Source: Sphingobacterium faecale (GTDB lineage: Bacteria; Bacteroidota; Bacteroidia; Sphingobacteriales; Sphingobacteriaceae). From it: a stretch of 64,000 nucleotides of DNA. The DNA is taken from positions 124,001 to 188,000 of the forward strand of contig NZ_JAERTY010000001.1 of assembly GCF_016746095.1 (NCBI RefSeq), given 5' to 3'. Positions 54,708 to 63,669 of the stretch are shown one piece after another. Made by a program: the position numbers and the translations under genes. The notes beneath the pieces are model-generated. The model ran no database searches. It saw nothing but the letters and a program-made list of their open reading frames with translations, and was not told where the DNA came from. How positions within the stretch are numbered: the stretch's first letter is position 1; the number at the start of each line of letters is the position of its first letter.

Positions 54708-55826
54708 TCAGTTCGGAAGAATAGGTTTTGTCACTTCGGGCTTTGCACTGCTTAGACTCTGTATAAAAGCGAGTAAGGCATTCCGTTCGTCATAGGTCAT
54801 GTCCAGTTTTTTGATGTGTGGGGAGAGTGTGCCAGAAACCCGTTGACCATGGAGCTGTGGTAAACCATCAATGAGTAGGTCTATCATATTTTCCAATGTC
54901 ATGATCGATCCATTGTGCATGTAAGGGGCCGTAAATGCAACGTTGCGTAGGCCAGGAGTCCGAAATTTGCCCCAATCGGAATATTTTCCGGTAAAGTTGG
55001 CGCGTCCATTATCAGGGTTACGATCTGCATCCAGCGAATTACCTAGGTTATGGTAGGCGAGATCGGTGAAAAAAGGTCCATTATGACAATTAATACAGGC
55101 GGCTTTGGTACGGAATAGATGAAGTCCTTCAATTTGCTGATCTGTTAGTGCGGCTTGCTGACCTTCCAAGAATAGATCAAAAGGAGCTTTGTCACTAATG
55201 ATGCTCTTGGAATATGCAGCAATGGCTTCTAAAACACGGGATTCGGTGATTTTGAAGTCTCCAAATGCATCGATGAATAGTGGTTTGTAGCCCTTAATAC
55301 TGGCTAGCCGGCTAGGTATCTCGGATACACTTCCTGCCATCTCGTGTGGCGATTCAATAGCAATTGTAATCTGCTCGGCGAAGGTGGTCGCGCGGCCGTC
55401 GAGCATCAGGTGACCGTCGAGGTACCATACGTTTTCCATATTGGGGGTATTCCTGTTGCCGCCACCGGATGCAACGGGTACGCGGTCTATCCAATAGTTT
55501 TCTGGAATATGACAGGAGGCACAGGAGTTATTGCGATTGCCCAATCTATTATCAAAAAATAGTACTTTTCCTAGTGCGAGTAGTTCTGGACGGTCTTGAT
55601 GGGGATTCGAAGTAAGGGCAGATAGCTCTTTTTTAAGAACCCCATCATACCAGTTGGCCTGCGGCCACTTGTCGGGATGTGCTGAATACCGCTCGCGTAG
55701 CGAGCTATTGTCTTCCTCTGGCTCGGGAGATGGTAAATTAGGCGGCGTATTATTTTTCGCACAGTTTGCGAGCATCAGTGTAATCGAAAATAGAAAAGCA
55801 ATAACATGGAGATGTCTACGGTACAT
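54708..55826 (-). CDS. Di-haem cytochrome c peroxidase / MauG family
   Basis: About 372 residues from ATG 55826 (MYRRHLHVIAFLFSITLMLA), which I prefer to the upstream ATG at 55868 because that one lies inside the receptor gene. It has a lipobox-like LANC, then two c-type haem sites CASCH and CINCH, and the conserved AYMHNGSIMTLENM near the second haem. Such proteins reduce hydrogen peroxide, or in MauG relatives oxidise other substrates, in the periplasm. In Bacteroidota they often accompany iron and haem uptake genes. It starts 8 bp after the receptor stop, so it is part of the haem operon. Confidence 0.9.
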   Translation of the reverse strand: MYRRHLHVIAFLFSITLMLANCAKNNTPPNLPSPEPEEDNSSLRERYSAHPDKWPQANWYDGVLKKELSALTSNPHQDRPELLALGKVLFFDNRLGNRNNSCASCHIPENYWIDRVPVASGGGNRNTPNMENVWYLDGHLMLDGRATTFAEQITIAIESPHEMAGSVSEIPSRLASIKGYKPLFIDAFGDFKITESRVLEAIAAYSKSIISDKAPFDLFLEGQQAALTDQQIEGLHLFRTKAACINCHNGPFFTDLAYHNLGNSLDADRNPDNGRANFTGKYSDWGKFRTPGLRNVAFTAPYMHNGSIMTLENMIDLLIDGLPQLHGQRVSGTLSPHIKKLDMTYDERNALLAFIQSLSSAKPEVTKPILPN

Positions 55827-55833
55827 ATACGAT

Positions 55834-58197
55834 TTATAGATTATTGTGTAAATGGTAAGATAGACCAACGAAAAATAGTCTTCCAGGTTGGGATGGGGCT
55901 TTTTGATCCACGAAATTAAGCAGATTCTCTGTCGTAATACGTAATGACATATTATACTTTGGTATTTTCTTCTCTATACCGGCATTGAGCAGATAGTGTC
56001 CACGTACAAAGGTGTCAAAACGGTCCATATAACCATTGTTGTTTTTGTCACTAAATGGATAACGGCCACGATAGTTGACGCGTACATTGGCACTTAGATC
56101 AAGTGGACGATAGGTATAAAATATGCGACCGTTGAACATGTGGACGGAGCGGTTTTCAATACCCCAATAATCGGAAGCTGAAGGTGTATGGTTTACAAAT
56201 CCTGTATAAGGATCAAATAGAGGCACGTTGTATTTGCCTCCCTCCCGGATTTCGTCCTTAACTGTACGGTCTTTCGCTTCTAGATACTGATAACCCCCGC
56301 TTACTTGTAGATTGGCGATCGGGCTGTAGGTTAATGCGATCTCTGCCCCCTGATAATACGCCCGAGCGAAATTTCGATAGGCATAGATGAGTCCCCCTTG
56401 AATATCACGGCCTACCAAGACAGGGTTAATCTGATTGGTAATATCATGGTAGAAAATACTGCCTTCTACACGAAGGCGCTTGTCGGGGTTCTCAAATAGT
56501 AGGCTCGCATTGTAGGATTTGCTCATCTCCGCATTGAGAGAAAGTCCTTTGATTTCGTCGTAGACTCCTTCCAATTCATATTGACTGACCTGGCCACTCT
56601 CGCGGAGCTCGTTGATGGTACTGCGTAAAACAGAGCTTCCAACCATCATGTAATTGTAGGCGGGGTTGTAGAATACTTGGTACAGTTTACGCATGTCTGG
56701 AGCTTTGAAAGCGGTGCCATAAGCAGCTTTAGCCGTCAGTGTCGGAAGTATCTTGTATTTTAATGCCATAGAAGGATCCAGCCTCCATCCGTAATTGACA
56801 ATATAGTCGTACCGTAAGCCGCCTGTGATTTCGAGTTTGGAAGTCGGGGTCCAGTTGGACTGCATGTATCCAAAGTAGCTGGTAATCTTATTCTCGTTGG
56901 AAAGGATATTCTGGTTGATCTTTTCGATAGTACCGCCAGCGCCTGTGATAATATCAAGTACTCCGGGAATATTGTAAGCGATCTGTTGTTCAAGCCTGTT
57001 GAGCAATTGTCCGAATTTGGTCTGGTTGATACTGTCTCCCTGGGACAACATAATACTCATATCGGCATTGTAATGTGTGAAATAGTATCTGGTCATACTT
57101 CGCCAACGTGTGCTAAAGCGATGTTCAAAATTGGCGGATAGATTGAGGTCGGCCTCGTCCAGTATATCTTCGGTTTTGAAATTGACACCAAAATCTTTGG
57201 ACATAAAGCTGCGCCTCAAACCATAACGCACACTGGCAGATAAGCGATTGTTTTCGTTAAATTTGTACCGTAAGCGGGCTTGTGTCCCATAATTGTCGTA
57301 AGGAGGAGCAGTGGTACCCGAAATTGTTCCCTGACTGGTATTGAATCCTCCCGTATGATAATAATTGGCATTGATAGCTATGCTTCCTTTTTGTTGGATG
57401 ATCGGGGTTTCCCCATCTACAGAAATGTCAACGGTTTGGTTAGTGCCATAATTGACCGATGCCATCGCCTGTGGATCCGAAACAACTTGTTTGGTGATGA
57501 CGTTGATGGTCCCCCCTAAGGCGTCTCCACCGTATAAAAGCGAAGCGGCACCTTTGGTAATCTCTACACGCTCGACATTGTTCACGCTGATGCGTGATAG
57601 GTCAAAGTTACCGCCATTGCGGCCTACCATGGGCTGACCATCAATTAGTACCATTATATATTCGCTGCCGAACCCCTGCATCTGTACGCCTACAGAACGG
57701 CTCCCGCCACCTACGTCGTTGACTACGGCAATGCCTGTCTGTTCTTTGACGACTTCATCCAAGCGACGGCTTCCCATGAGTTCGATCGTACGGCGGTCGA
57801 TAACCGTAACCGGCATAATAGAGTTTTCTAGCTTGATCAAAGTCTCGGTATTGGCATTGATACGTTTGCCCTGCACAGAGACCTGATCGATGTACTGGTG
57901 GTCCGTCTCTAGCGTAAAGTCCAGTAGCTGCGGATTAGAGATCAGATGGACATATCGGATGGTGCTCTTGTACCCCACAGCGGACAGTACTACTGTTATT
58001 TTTGGAGAACTGACTTGCAGGCTGTATTTTCCCGTCGCGGAGGTTAGTGTCTTTGTCTCTGTATCTTGAACCCGTATGGTAGCGCTAGGTATGGTTTTGC
58101 CTTCTGTATCGCTTACCGTACCCTGCAGGAGATAGTGCTGCGCCTGTAGCGACACTATAGAAAACAGTGTCAATACGAGTGTAATGTATATTTTCAT
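55834..58197 (-). CDS. TonB-dependent haem/siderophore receptor
   Basis: A 787-residue outer-membrane receptor. It has a signal peptide (MKIYITLVLTLFSIVSLQAQ), a carboxypeptidase-regulatory-like domain (about 22-105), and a plug from about 125 with IVNDVGGGSRSVGVQMQGFG and ITKGAASLLYGGDALGGTIN. The barrel ends with GRLFFVGLSYHLHNNL. It is intact, unlike its close tandem paralogue downstream. HmuY-like lipoproteins upstream in the same operon make haem the best guess for the ligand. Confidence 0.92.
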   Translation of the reverse strand: MKIYITLVLTLFSIVSLQAQHYLLQGTVSDTEGKTIPSATIRVQDTETKTLTSATGKYSLQVSSPKITVVLSAVGYKSTIRYVHLISNPQLLDFTLETDHQYIDQVSVQGKRINANTETLIKLENSIMPVTVIDRRTIELMGSRRLDEVVKEQTGIAVVNDVGGGSRSVGVQMQGFGSEYIMVLIDGQPMVGRNGGNFDLSRISVNNVERVEITKGAASLLYGGDALGGTINVITKQVVSDPQAMASVNYGTNQTVDISVDGETPIIQQKGSIAINANYYHTGGFNTSQGTISGTTAPPYDNYGTQARLRYKFNENNRLSASVRYGLRRSFMSKDFGVNFKTEDILDEADLNLSANFEHRFSTRWRSMTRYYFTHYNADMSIMLSQGDSINQTKFGQLLNRLEQQIAYNIPGVLDIITGAGGTIEKINQNILSNENKITSYFGYMQSNWTPTSKLEITGGLRYDYIVNYGWRLDPSMALKYKILPTLTAKAAYGTAFKAPDMRKLYQVFYNPAYNYMMVGSSVLRSTINELRESGQVSQYELEGVYDEIKGLSLNAEMSKSYNASLLFENPDKRLRVEGSIFYHDITNQINPVLVGRDIQGGLIYAYRNFARAYYQGAEIALTYSPIANLQVSGGYQYLEAKDRTVKDEIREGGKYNVPLFDPYTGFVNHTPSASDYWGIENRSVHMFNGRIFYTYRPLDLSANVRVNYRGRYPFSDKNNNGYMDRFDTFVRGHYLLNAGIEKKIPKYNMSLRITTENLLNFVDQKAPSQPGRLFFVGLSYHLHNNL

Positions 58198-58258
58198 TGA
58201 TGGTGTGTCTTGGTAGTCTGTTAATTGGATTATCTGTAAACAGATCGGTTCTTATGAA

Positions 58259-59455
58259 TCAGTCTTTCGTGCGGATGTTTCTACTGCCGTCTTTTTGGAT
58301 GAAATACCGAAAAGTCATGTAGGGATTGGGCCAGTTGCGATCTGTTATAACTTCTGGCGCTCCTTTGTACATACTTATCAACTGTAGCTTACCATATTTA
58401 TAACTTCCATCTAATTGCTCTAGACGTAAATAATATGCGCGGTAGGGATAGGGAGCCGCAATAAACGTACTCCCATATTCATACCAAGGATTGACTCCAG
58501 GACCAAACTCTGAGACATAACTGATTTGTGCCTGCTCGGCTGGTCGACTGTCAAAGAATTCGTCTTCTGGCGCTTCATGCATAAAATCGTAACCATATTC
58601 ATACATGATCAGTGCGGATTTTGTAATAGGCCCACCATAACCAGGATTAAGTTTGTACTTGGCATTGTTGAGCCAGATATGCCCATTCATATCACCTGTA
58701 AAAGCGATGTCCCAATCGGCGGTAGGTAAATATCTTATAGAATCGGCCGCGTCACGGATAAATTGCTGCCAGCCATCGCTGAAGCGAAAGATGAACATGC
58801 TGTATTTTCCAGTCTCTTTACCACTTTTGCTAAAGTCTACCTGGATAAAGTTGTCGTTGTCACGGTAACGGGCATTTTGCACCATAAGTGCCCAGGCTTT
58901 TCCATTGAATATATAGATTCTACCGTTGTCGTTATCTGCGTAAGCCCAGTTCTGCTTAGGATTGAACGGTGCGGAAGGCAATGCACCACGCCAATCGATC
59001 GTATTGACTTCGCCGTTGTGTAGGGCAAGATGTCCGTCAATCTCCATTTGATACCAGGCGCTACTTCGGAAGATGTACTTTTTATGATCAGAAGTATTTC
59101 TGTAAGCATTATTTTCCTGCGCGGATGCTGGATGTTCATGTGCATCAGCTAGCCAATGGATATCAGATTCTTTGCTGCTATTGACACGATAGGCTCCATT
59201 GATTATTTCGGTACCTTGTGGTACGAATCGAATCGAATCGGTGTACGGTGTTGTGAAATAACGTTGACGTAGATAGCTATCTCCCTCTTCGTAATGATCT
59301 TCCCAGCCGTCTGAAGCGAGCGTATCGCCAGGTAGATCGTATACTACCTGGCTAAACCCGTCTTCATAATGTGGAGTCATGTCCGCTAGCTTGTAACAGG
59401 AGCAAACGGAAAGTAAAACCGCTATAATAACTGTAAATCGGCAAGTCGTAAACAT
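58259..59455 (-). CDS. HmuY-like haem-binding lipoprotein
   Basis: A 398-residue surface lipoprotein (SVCSCYKL). The HmuY-like pattern is WDIAFTGDMNGHIWLNN in the middle and the C-terminal TFRYFIQKDGSRNIRTKD, which is shared with the protein at 62613-63317. It has an N-terminal half of about 130 residues more than usual, containing a second beta domain. HmuY proteins take haem from host or environmental proteins and pass it to the TonB receptor, which is the next gene. Confidence 0.82.
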   Translation of the reverse strand: MFTTCRFTVIIAVLLSVCSCYKLADMTPHYEDGFSQVVYDLPGDTLASDGWEDHYEEGDSYLRQRYFTTPYTDSIRFVPQGTEIINGAYRVNSSKESDIHWLADAHEHPASAQENNAYRNTSDHKKYIFRSSAWYQMEIDGHLALHNGEVNTIDWRGALPSAPFNPKQNWAYADNDNGRIYIFNGKAWALMVQNARYRDNDNFIQVDFSKSGKETGKYSMFIFRFSDGWQQFIRDAADSIRYLPTADWDIAFTGDMNGHIWLNNAKYKLNPGYGGPITKSALIMYEYGYDFMHEAPEDEFFDSRPAEQAQISYVSEFGPGVNPWYEYGSTFIAAPYPYRAYYLRLEQLDGSYKYGKLQLISMYKGAPEVITDRNWPNPYMTFRYFIQKDGSRNIRTKD

Positions 59456-59458
59456 AAT

Positions 59459-60490
59459 TTATTGTATGGTAATGTTTTTGTCTCCTGTGATATGAGAATA
59501 TGTTTGGTACCCCTCCCAATGTGAAGTATCTTTGATGCGGAAGAAAATCGAAGTTAGTTTATAACCGAGTGCGGTACTGGCATCTGCTGGTATCTTAAAT
59601 TTTATTGTATTGCCGTCTTCTGTAACGTTACTAATCTTTAGTTGTTTGTAAGAATTTGGCGAAGATTGCTCGAGATTTAACCAGACTTCAGCGAAACGGC
59701 CACGGTACAGTTTTAAGATCGCTCCGGCAGCTTTGTCGTCGATCAGTATGGAAACATCATCTCCTGCCGATAGGCTGGACGGTTGTCTTGTAAAGGAGAA
59801 AAAATCGGAGCGGAGAGATGGAGCGTTGATGCGTACCTTGGATACCTCGATGGTTTTCTGTGCAACGCTTAAAAATATGTCGTGTCTGCCGGTATCAGAA
59901 GCCGTTGTGAATGCAGGAAGACTGGCTCGTAATGCAACGGATTTGGTATATCCGGGGTCAACATTTAGGTCGAACTCTACGCCATCGCGCAGACGTCTTG
60001 CAAAGACCCGGATGTTAGTAGGATCTCCTCCAGCCAAAAAATATTGTCCAGTGATACCTAAAAATGGAGAGTCTGTCCATTGCAGAACGGTAGTATTGGT
60101 GGATAATATAATCGGATCGGGTTGCTGTAAGATGAATTTGATACGGTAATCCTGTGTGCTACCATCGTCAGCGGTGACTGTGAACTTGGTCTGCTCATGT
60201 AGTGTTACAGTGGTTCCTGCAGCAGGAGATATACGGGCACCTGTGGATACAGATATCTTAGGAGTGATAGTTTCAGGAAGAGGTACAGCCTGATCCCAGT
60301 ACACCAAAATCTCATCGGTGGTGATTACACCGGTCACTGTGTCTCCTGCAACGAACCCTGCAATAGCAAACTTGGTGATTTCTTTGTAAGGTAGTTTTGT
60401 AGGCTCGTACTCCGTTTTAGAGCAAGAAGCCAATAGGGATGTAAAGAGTAAACAGATTACCCCTAGTTTTAAATATATGTGTCCTTTCAT
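59459..60490 (-). CDS. Lipoprotein with DUF5018-like and TIG-like domains
   Basis: A 343-residue surface lipoprotein (lipobox LLASC). Residues about 35-125 resemble DUF5018-type sandwich domains (EITKFAIAGFVAG, FTVTADDGSTQDYRIKF). The rest has two beta-sandwich, IPT/TIG-like parts. It shares this layout with the next protein (60531-61694). It lies within the HmuY operon, so binding of a haem-protein or a structural role at the cell surface is likely; there is no enzymatic motif. Confidence 0.75.
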   Translation of the reverse strand: MKGHIYLKLGVICLLFTSLLASCSKTEYEPTKLPYKEITKFAIAGFVAGDTVTGVITTDEILVYWDQAVPLPETITPKISVSTGARISPAAGTTVTLHEQTKFTVTADDGSTQDYRIKFILQQPDPIILSTNTTVLQWTDSPFLGITGQYFLAGGDPTNIRVFARRLRDGVEFDLNVDPGYTKSVALRASLPAFTTASDTGRHDIFLSVAQKTIEVSKVRINAPSLRSDFFSFTRQPSSLSAGDDVSILIDDKAAGAILKLYRGRFAEVWLNLEQSSPNSYKQLKISNVTEDGNTIKFKIPADASTALGYKLTSIFFRIKDTSHWEGYQTYSHITGDKNITIQ

Positions 60491-60530
60491 TTTCTAATCT
60501 TATATGATGTTTTTATTGCCTTTTTGTATT

Positions 60531-61694
60531 TTATTTTTTTAAAACAACCATTTCCCGCGAGTACCCTGTCAGGTTGTCTTTACCCCAGCCGGTCCAGTCT
60601 TCATAATCGAGGTAGATGCCGAAAGTGGTAGAGCGTACCCGGTGTCCTAGAGTGGAACTCCCTCCTGCATCAGCTTGTCCTACATACTTGCCTGGGGGAA
60701 GATTTGGCATTCTGATCTTTAACTCGTCACGCGTGTAGGATACGATGTCGATTTCGATGGGAGTGTCCAAGAGCGATTCTGGAAAGCCTTCGGGAAATTC
60801 AGCATATTTGGTTTTGTCCCAAACAATTTTCATATAGGCTCTTTTCAGTCCTACTAATGTAGCATTATACACGTAAGCCGTATTGGCAGTATAACCCTTC
60901 AATGTAATAATCTCTCCAGGGGCTTTCTCCCAATCTGCATTGGATGTATGGGTTAACATTCCAGGTTTTCGGAATACAAGGCGCAAAGGAGGCAATTGAG
61001 CCGTGCGGCCTTGATGGTGCATTTTGATATCATAGTAGCCGGTGTCTGCTTTGATGTCTGTGCGGAGCGTGGCCACATAATTGCCATTGGATATTTTGAT
61101 CACGTTGACACTTAATAAATCGTTAACTGTCTTGCCGGAGGCTCTATGTTTGATTTCAAAAGTCGATTTGGTACTGGTTGATTCAAAGTTGCCGTATAAA
61201 AGAATGGAGCCGCCAACAACCATTTCATACTCTTTGGTATCGTTGACAATATCGGATCCGACCAAAGAATAGCCTACCTGGAGAGGGGTAGGGTATACCT
61301 GTGTTTTAATAAATAGAGAATAGGTTCGAATCTTATCATCGTTGCCCAGTATCCGGTATTGAAATCCGGCTGTATCTACAGGGACGGGACTCAATCCGCC
61401 GTCTAGATTGATCTCTTTTCCATCTTTGTCAACAAGTATGGTACCAGCTTCCAGTTTTATTTCTGGAATCAAAAGATCTATACCCGAATAATAGGGTCTG
61501 TATACTGTTATGGTGTTATTGTCGTGATCTATTGCTCCAAAAAGGGGAACATTGTCATTGACTATTTTATACTCTAATATACGATTCTTGACTTGTTCTT
61601 CTAAGGGAAGTATTTCTGTTTTGGTACAGGCTCCTGTGATAAAGAGTATCAATACCAAGCAGGTTAGATTGTGTATAAATGGATTAATTTTCAT
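60531..61694 (-). CDS. Lipoprotein with DUF5018-like domain
   Basis: A 387-residue surface lipoprotein (lipobox ITGAC). It has the same layout as its neighbour at 59459-60490: a short DUF5018-like lead (ILEYKIVNDNVPLFGAIDHD), then beta-sandwich domains (FEIKHRASGKTVNDLLSVNV). The two are probably old duplicates. It belongs to the haem-uptake operon; no catalytic motif is seen. Confidence 0.75.
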   Translation of the reverse strand: MKINPFIHNLTCLVLILFITGACTKTEILPLEEQVKNRILEYKIVNDNVPLFGAIDHDNNTITVYRPYYSGIDLLIPEIKLEAGTILVDKDGKEINLDGGLSPVPVDTAGFQYRILGNDDKIRTYSLFIKTQVYPTPLQVGYSLVGSDIVNDTKEYEMVVGGSILLYGNFESTSTKSTFEIKHRASGKTVNDLLSVNVIKISNGNYVATLRTDIKADTGYYDIKMHHQGRTAQLPPLRLVFRKPGMLTHTSNADWEKAPGEIITLKGYTANTAYVYNATLVGLKRAYMKIVWDKTKYAEFPEGFPESLLDTPIEIDIVSYTRDELKIRMPNLPPGKYVGQADAGGSSTLGHRVRSTTFGIYLDYEDWTGWGKDNLTGYSREMVVLKK

Positions 61695-61718
61695 GTTTTA
61701 TTGATTTGTTTTTATAAG

Positions 61719-62609
61719 CTAATTTGTCGGAGATACCGAAGTTCTTCCAGTGGTCATATTGACCGTCAACTTTTTGCCGCGTTCGACAAAGCCAAAACGT
61801 TTGTCTGCTGCTTTTATAACGATATAACGAAAACTGATACATCCTGCTGGGGTATCTCGATGACGGATCATTTTGAGCGGATCTAAGGAGTTTTTGTAGT
61901 AACTCTCGATCTCTATTTTTGCATAGTTGCCTGATGCGGTTTTGATTACCAGGGTGCGTGGGCGCAACGGAATGTCGTTGTACATGCTTGTCGCTTTAGG
62001 AAATGACTCCAGTAGGCGCTTATTTAAGGGGTATACCATATGCCAGTACTCGGGTGAAGGTGCACCTTGACCTAAACTCTCACGTACGAAATTTCCAAAA
62101 AAGGTGTATACGGCCTGTCCCATAGGCGTACCGAATTCACCTTGATCGTCGAGGCCTGAATATCCGGGCTGTTGGAACAAGTGCTCCTCAGGAACTTCTG
62201 TTATATCCTCATAAAATGCCTCTAAGACAGCAATAGCGCCAATACTGGAGGTACCATGGCCGAAGCCTGGTCTTTTGCCATTGTTGCCTCCAATAGCACT
62301 CCTGGCAGTGCCGCTGAAACTGAGATCCCAACGTTCACTGCTGCGATACGCTATAGCTACAGACGAGAATTTTTCTAAACTGAAAAATAGTGGGTCTTCT
62401 TTATCTAATGGAAGATGACCCTTTGGCATATTGTCACCCAGATTTAAAATCTGGATCTCACGATTGAATACGGAATCACTGGGTGGGGTGTCAGGCTCCC
62501 AGTCATAACCATTCATATCGTAGACTTCGCCACAGGAAGCCAAAGTTAAGATCGTACCAAATAGTATGGTTAAAGGTCTTATTTTTGATTTGATACATAG
62601 TGTTTTCAT
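61719..62609 (-). CDS. HmuY-like lipoprotein
   Basis: A 296-residue surface lipoprotein (lipobox LASCGEVYD). The HmuY-type block is RWDLSFSGTARSAIGGNNG near residue 95. The C-terminal strands LVIKTASGNYAKIEIESYYK and ISFRYIVIKAADKRFGF match the family. It differs from the other two in lacking the YFIQ-DGSRN end. It is co-transcribed with the HmuY gene 3 bp upstream. Confidence 0.8.
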   Translation of the reverse strand: MKTLCIKSKIRPLTILFGTILTLASCGEVYDMNGYDWEPDTPPSDSVFNREIQILNLGDNMPKGHLPLDKEDPLFFSLEKFSSVAIAYRSSERWDLSFSGTARSAIGGNNGKRPGFGHGTSSIGAIAVLEAFYEDITEVPEEHLFQQPGYSGLDDQGEFGTPMGQAVYTFFGNFVRESLGQGAPSPEYWHMVYPLNKRLLESFPKATSMYNDIPLRPRTLVIKTASGNYAKIEIESYYKNSLDPLKMIRHRDTPAGCISFRYIVIKAADKRFGFVERGKKLTVNMTTGRTSVSPTN

Positions 62610-62612
62610 CGT

Positions 62613-63317
62613 TTATCTTGTACTTAGATTACGGCTACCATCCTGTTGGATAAAATATTTGAAGGTAAAATAGGGAGCAGGCCAATAAAGGTCAGATACG
62701 GCAGGGGGATTGCCCTTGTAGGCACTCACGATCTGTAGTTTAGCATATTTTCCACTCGATAGCCGTAAGATATAAGTGCGATTGGGATAGGCTTTCATGA
62801 TATGGGTGGTCAAATCATAGCTGTACCAGCCCGGAGAAGCGTTGTCCGTGGCCCACCCGATGGTGCTCACATTACTTTTGTCAAAATCACTGTCTGGAGG
62901 TGCTGTCTCAACAACGCCATAAGCCTCATTAAGCATGATGAGTGCTGTATTATCTATGTCGCCCTCATAGCCAGGTGTACCTTTGTACTTTTTATTGTTG
63001 AGCTGTATGTCCCCGTTGTAATTACCAGAAAATGCTAAGTCCCATTCATCGGTTTTGAACCAACGGATGGAATCTTCTTTATTACGGATCCAGATCTGTT
63101 TTTTTTGTTCTAGATTATATAAAAACGTATAGAAGGGACGTTTTTCCTTCCCGTCTATCCCATTGGCAATAGAAGCTTTAGTGTCTCCTGCTAAATCGTA
63201 TATAATCGTGCTCTTACCATCTTCTAAAGATGGTGAAGCATCATCTTTGGCGCAACTTGTAGCTATAAATAGTGCTGCTAACGCTAAGATTTTATTTAAA
63301 CTAATTCTAAATAACAT
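62613..63317 (-). CDS. HmuY family haem-binding lipoprotein
   Basis: About 234 residues from ATG 63317 (MLFRISLNKILALAALFIAT, lipobox IATSC). The ATG 14 codons upstream gives a polar lead without a signal and is unlikely. The family blocks are WDLAFSGNYNGDIQLNNKKY and the C-terminal FTFKYFIQQDGSRNLSTR. The length is typical of HmuY. Two copies of a 12-bp repeat lie 33-65 bp upstream. It is the first of six or seven co-directional haem genes. Confidence 0.87.
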   Translation of the reverse strand: MLFRISLNKILALAALFIATSCAKDDASPSLEDGKSTIIYDLAGDTKASIANGIDGKEKRPFYTFLYNLEQKKQIWIRNKEDSIRWFKTDEWDLAFSGNYNGDIQLNNKKYKGTPGYEGDIDNTALIMLNEAYGVVETAPPDSDFDKSNVSTIGWATDNASPGWYSYDLTTHIMKAYPNRTYILRLSSGKYAKLQIVSAYKGNPPAVSDLYWPAPYFTFKYFIQQDGSRNLSTR

Positions 63318-63349
63318 ATTGCAAAAGTGTTTATTTTGTTTCGGAATAG

Positions 63350-63382
63350 TTATATGCAATCCGTATTATTTTATATGCAATC
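63350..63382. promoter_or_regulatory. Two 12-bp direct repeats upstream of the HmuY operon
   Basis: TTATATGCAATC occurs at 63350-63361 and 63371-63382, with a 21-bp period (two turns of the helix). They lie between the stop of the Fur-like gene (63394) and the HmuY start (63317), a position suited to an operator for the haem genes. Confidence 0.6.
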
Positions 63383-63393
63383 TGAATTTTAAC

Positions 63394-63660
63394 CTACGAC
63401 AGCGGGGCAAGGGTATATTGCTGATGGCGGTCGTACACTGTCGTGCGTATTATACAGCCTAAGTGTTCTAATAACCGGACTGTTTTATGGACAGTGGCCC
63501 AGCTTACATTGTGGCTGCTACGGATTGTGACCCATAGGTCTTCGACACTGCCTATGTATTGGGTCTTGCAAAGTGTATCGATGATGATACGACGCTGCTG
63601 GCTGATCAGATAACCTTGATCAGCCAGCAATGACAGTATGCTTGCTTTAGTCTGTTCCAT
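63394..63660 (-). CDS. Short Fur-like winged-helix protein
   Basis: An 88-residue protein with only the N-terminal DNA-binding domain of the Fur family (LLADQGYLISQQRRIIIDTL, then VSWATVHKTVRLLEHLGCI, the recognition helix and wing). The C-terminal dimerisation and metal-binding domain (about 60 residues) is absent, and no frameshifted remnant is obvious in the 33 bp after its stop codon. It lies between a heme oxygenase-like gene and the HmuY operon, so it may regulate haem uptake without sensing iron by itself. Confidence 0.78.
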   Translation of the reverse strand: MEQTKASILSLLADQGYLISQQRRIIIDTLCKTQYIGSVEDLWVTIRSSHNVSWATVHKTVRLLEHLGCIIRTTVYDRHQQYTLAPLS

Positions 63661-63669
63661 GATGAGGAG

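Noticed and set aside
59222..59240. CGAAT tandem repeat in the HmuY-like gene
   Set aside because: Three short copies inside a coding region that translate to ordinary residues; likely chance.
63350..63382. Direct repeats as a CRISPR start
   Set aside because: Only two copies of 12 bp, 9-bp spacer, and no cas genes; an operator fits better.
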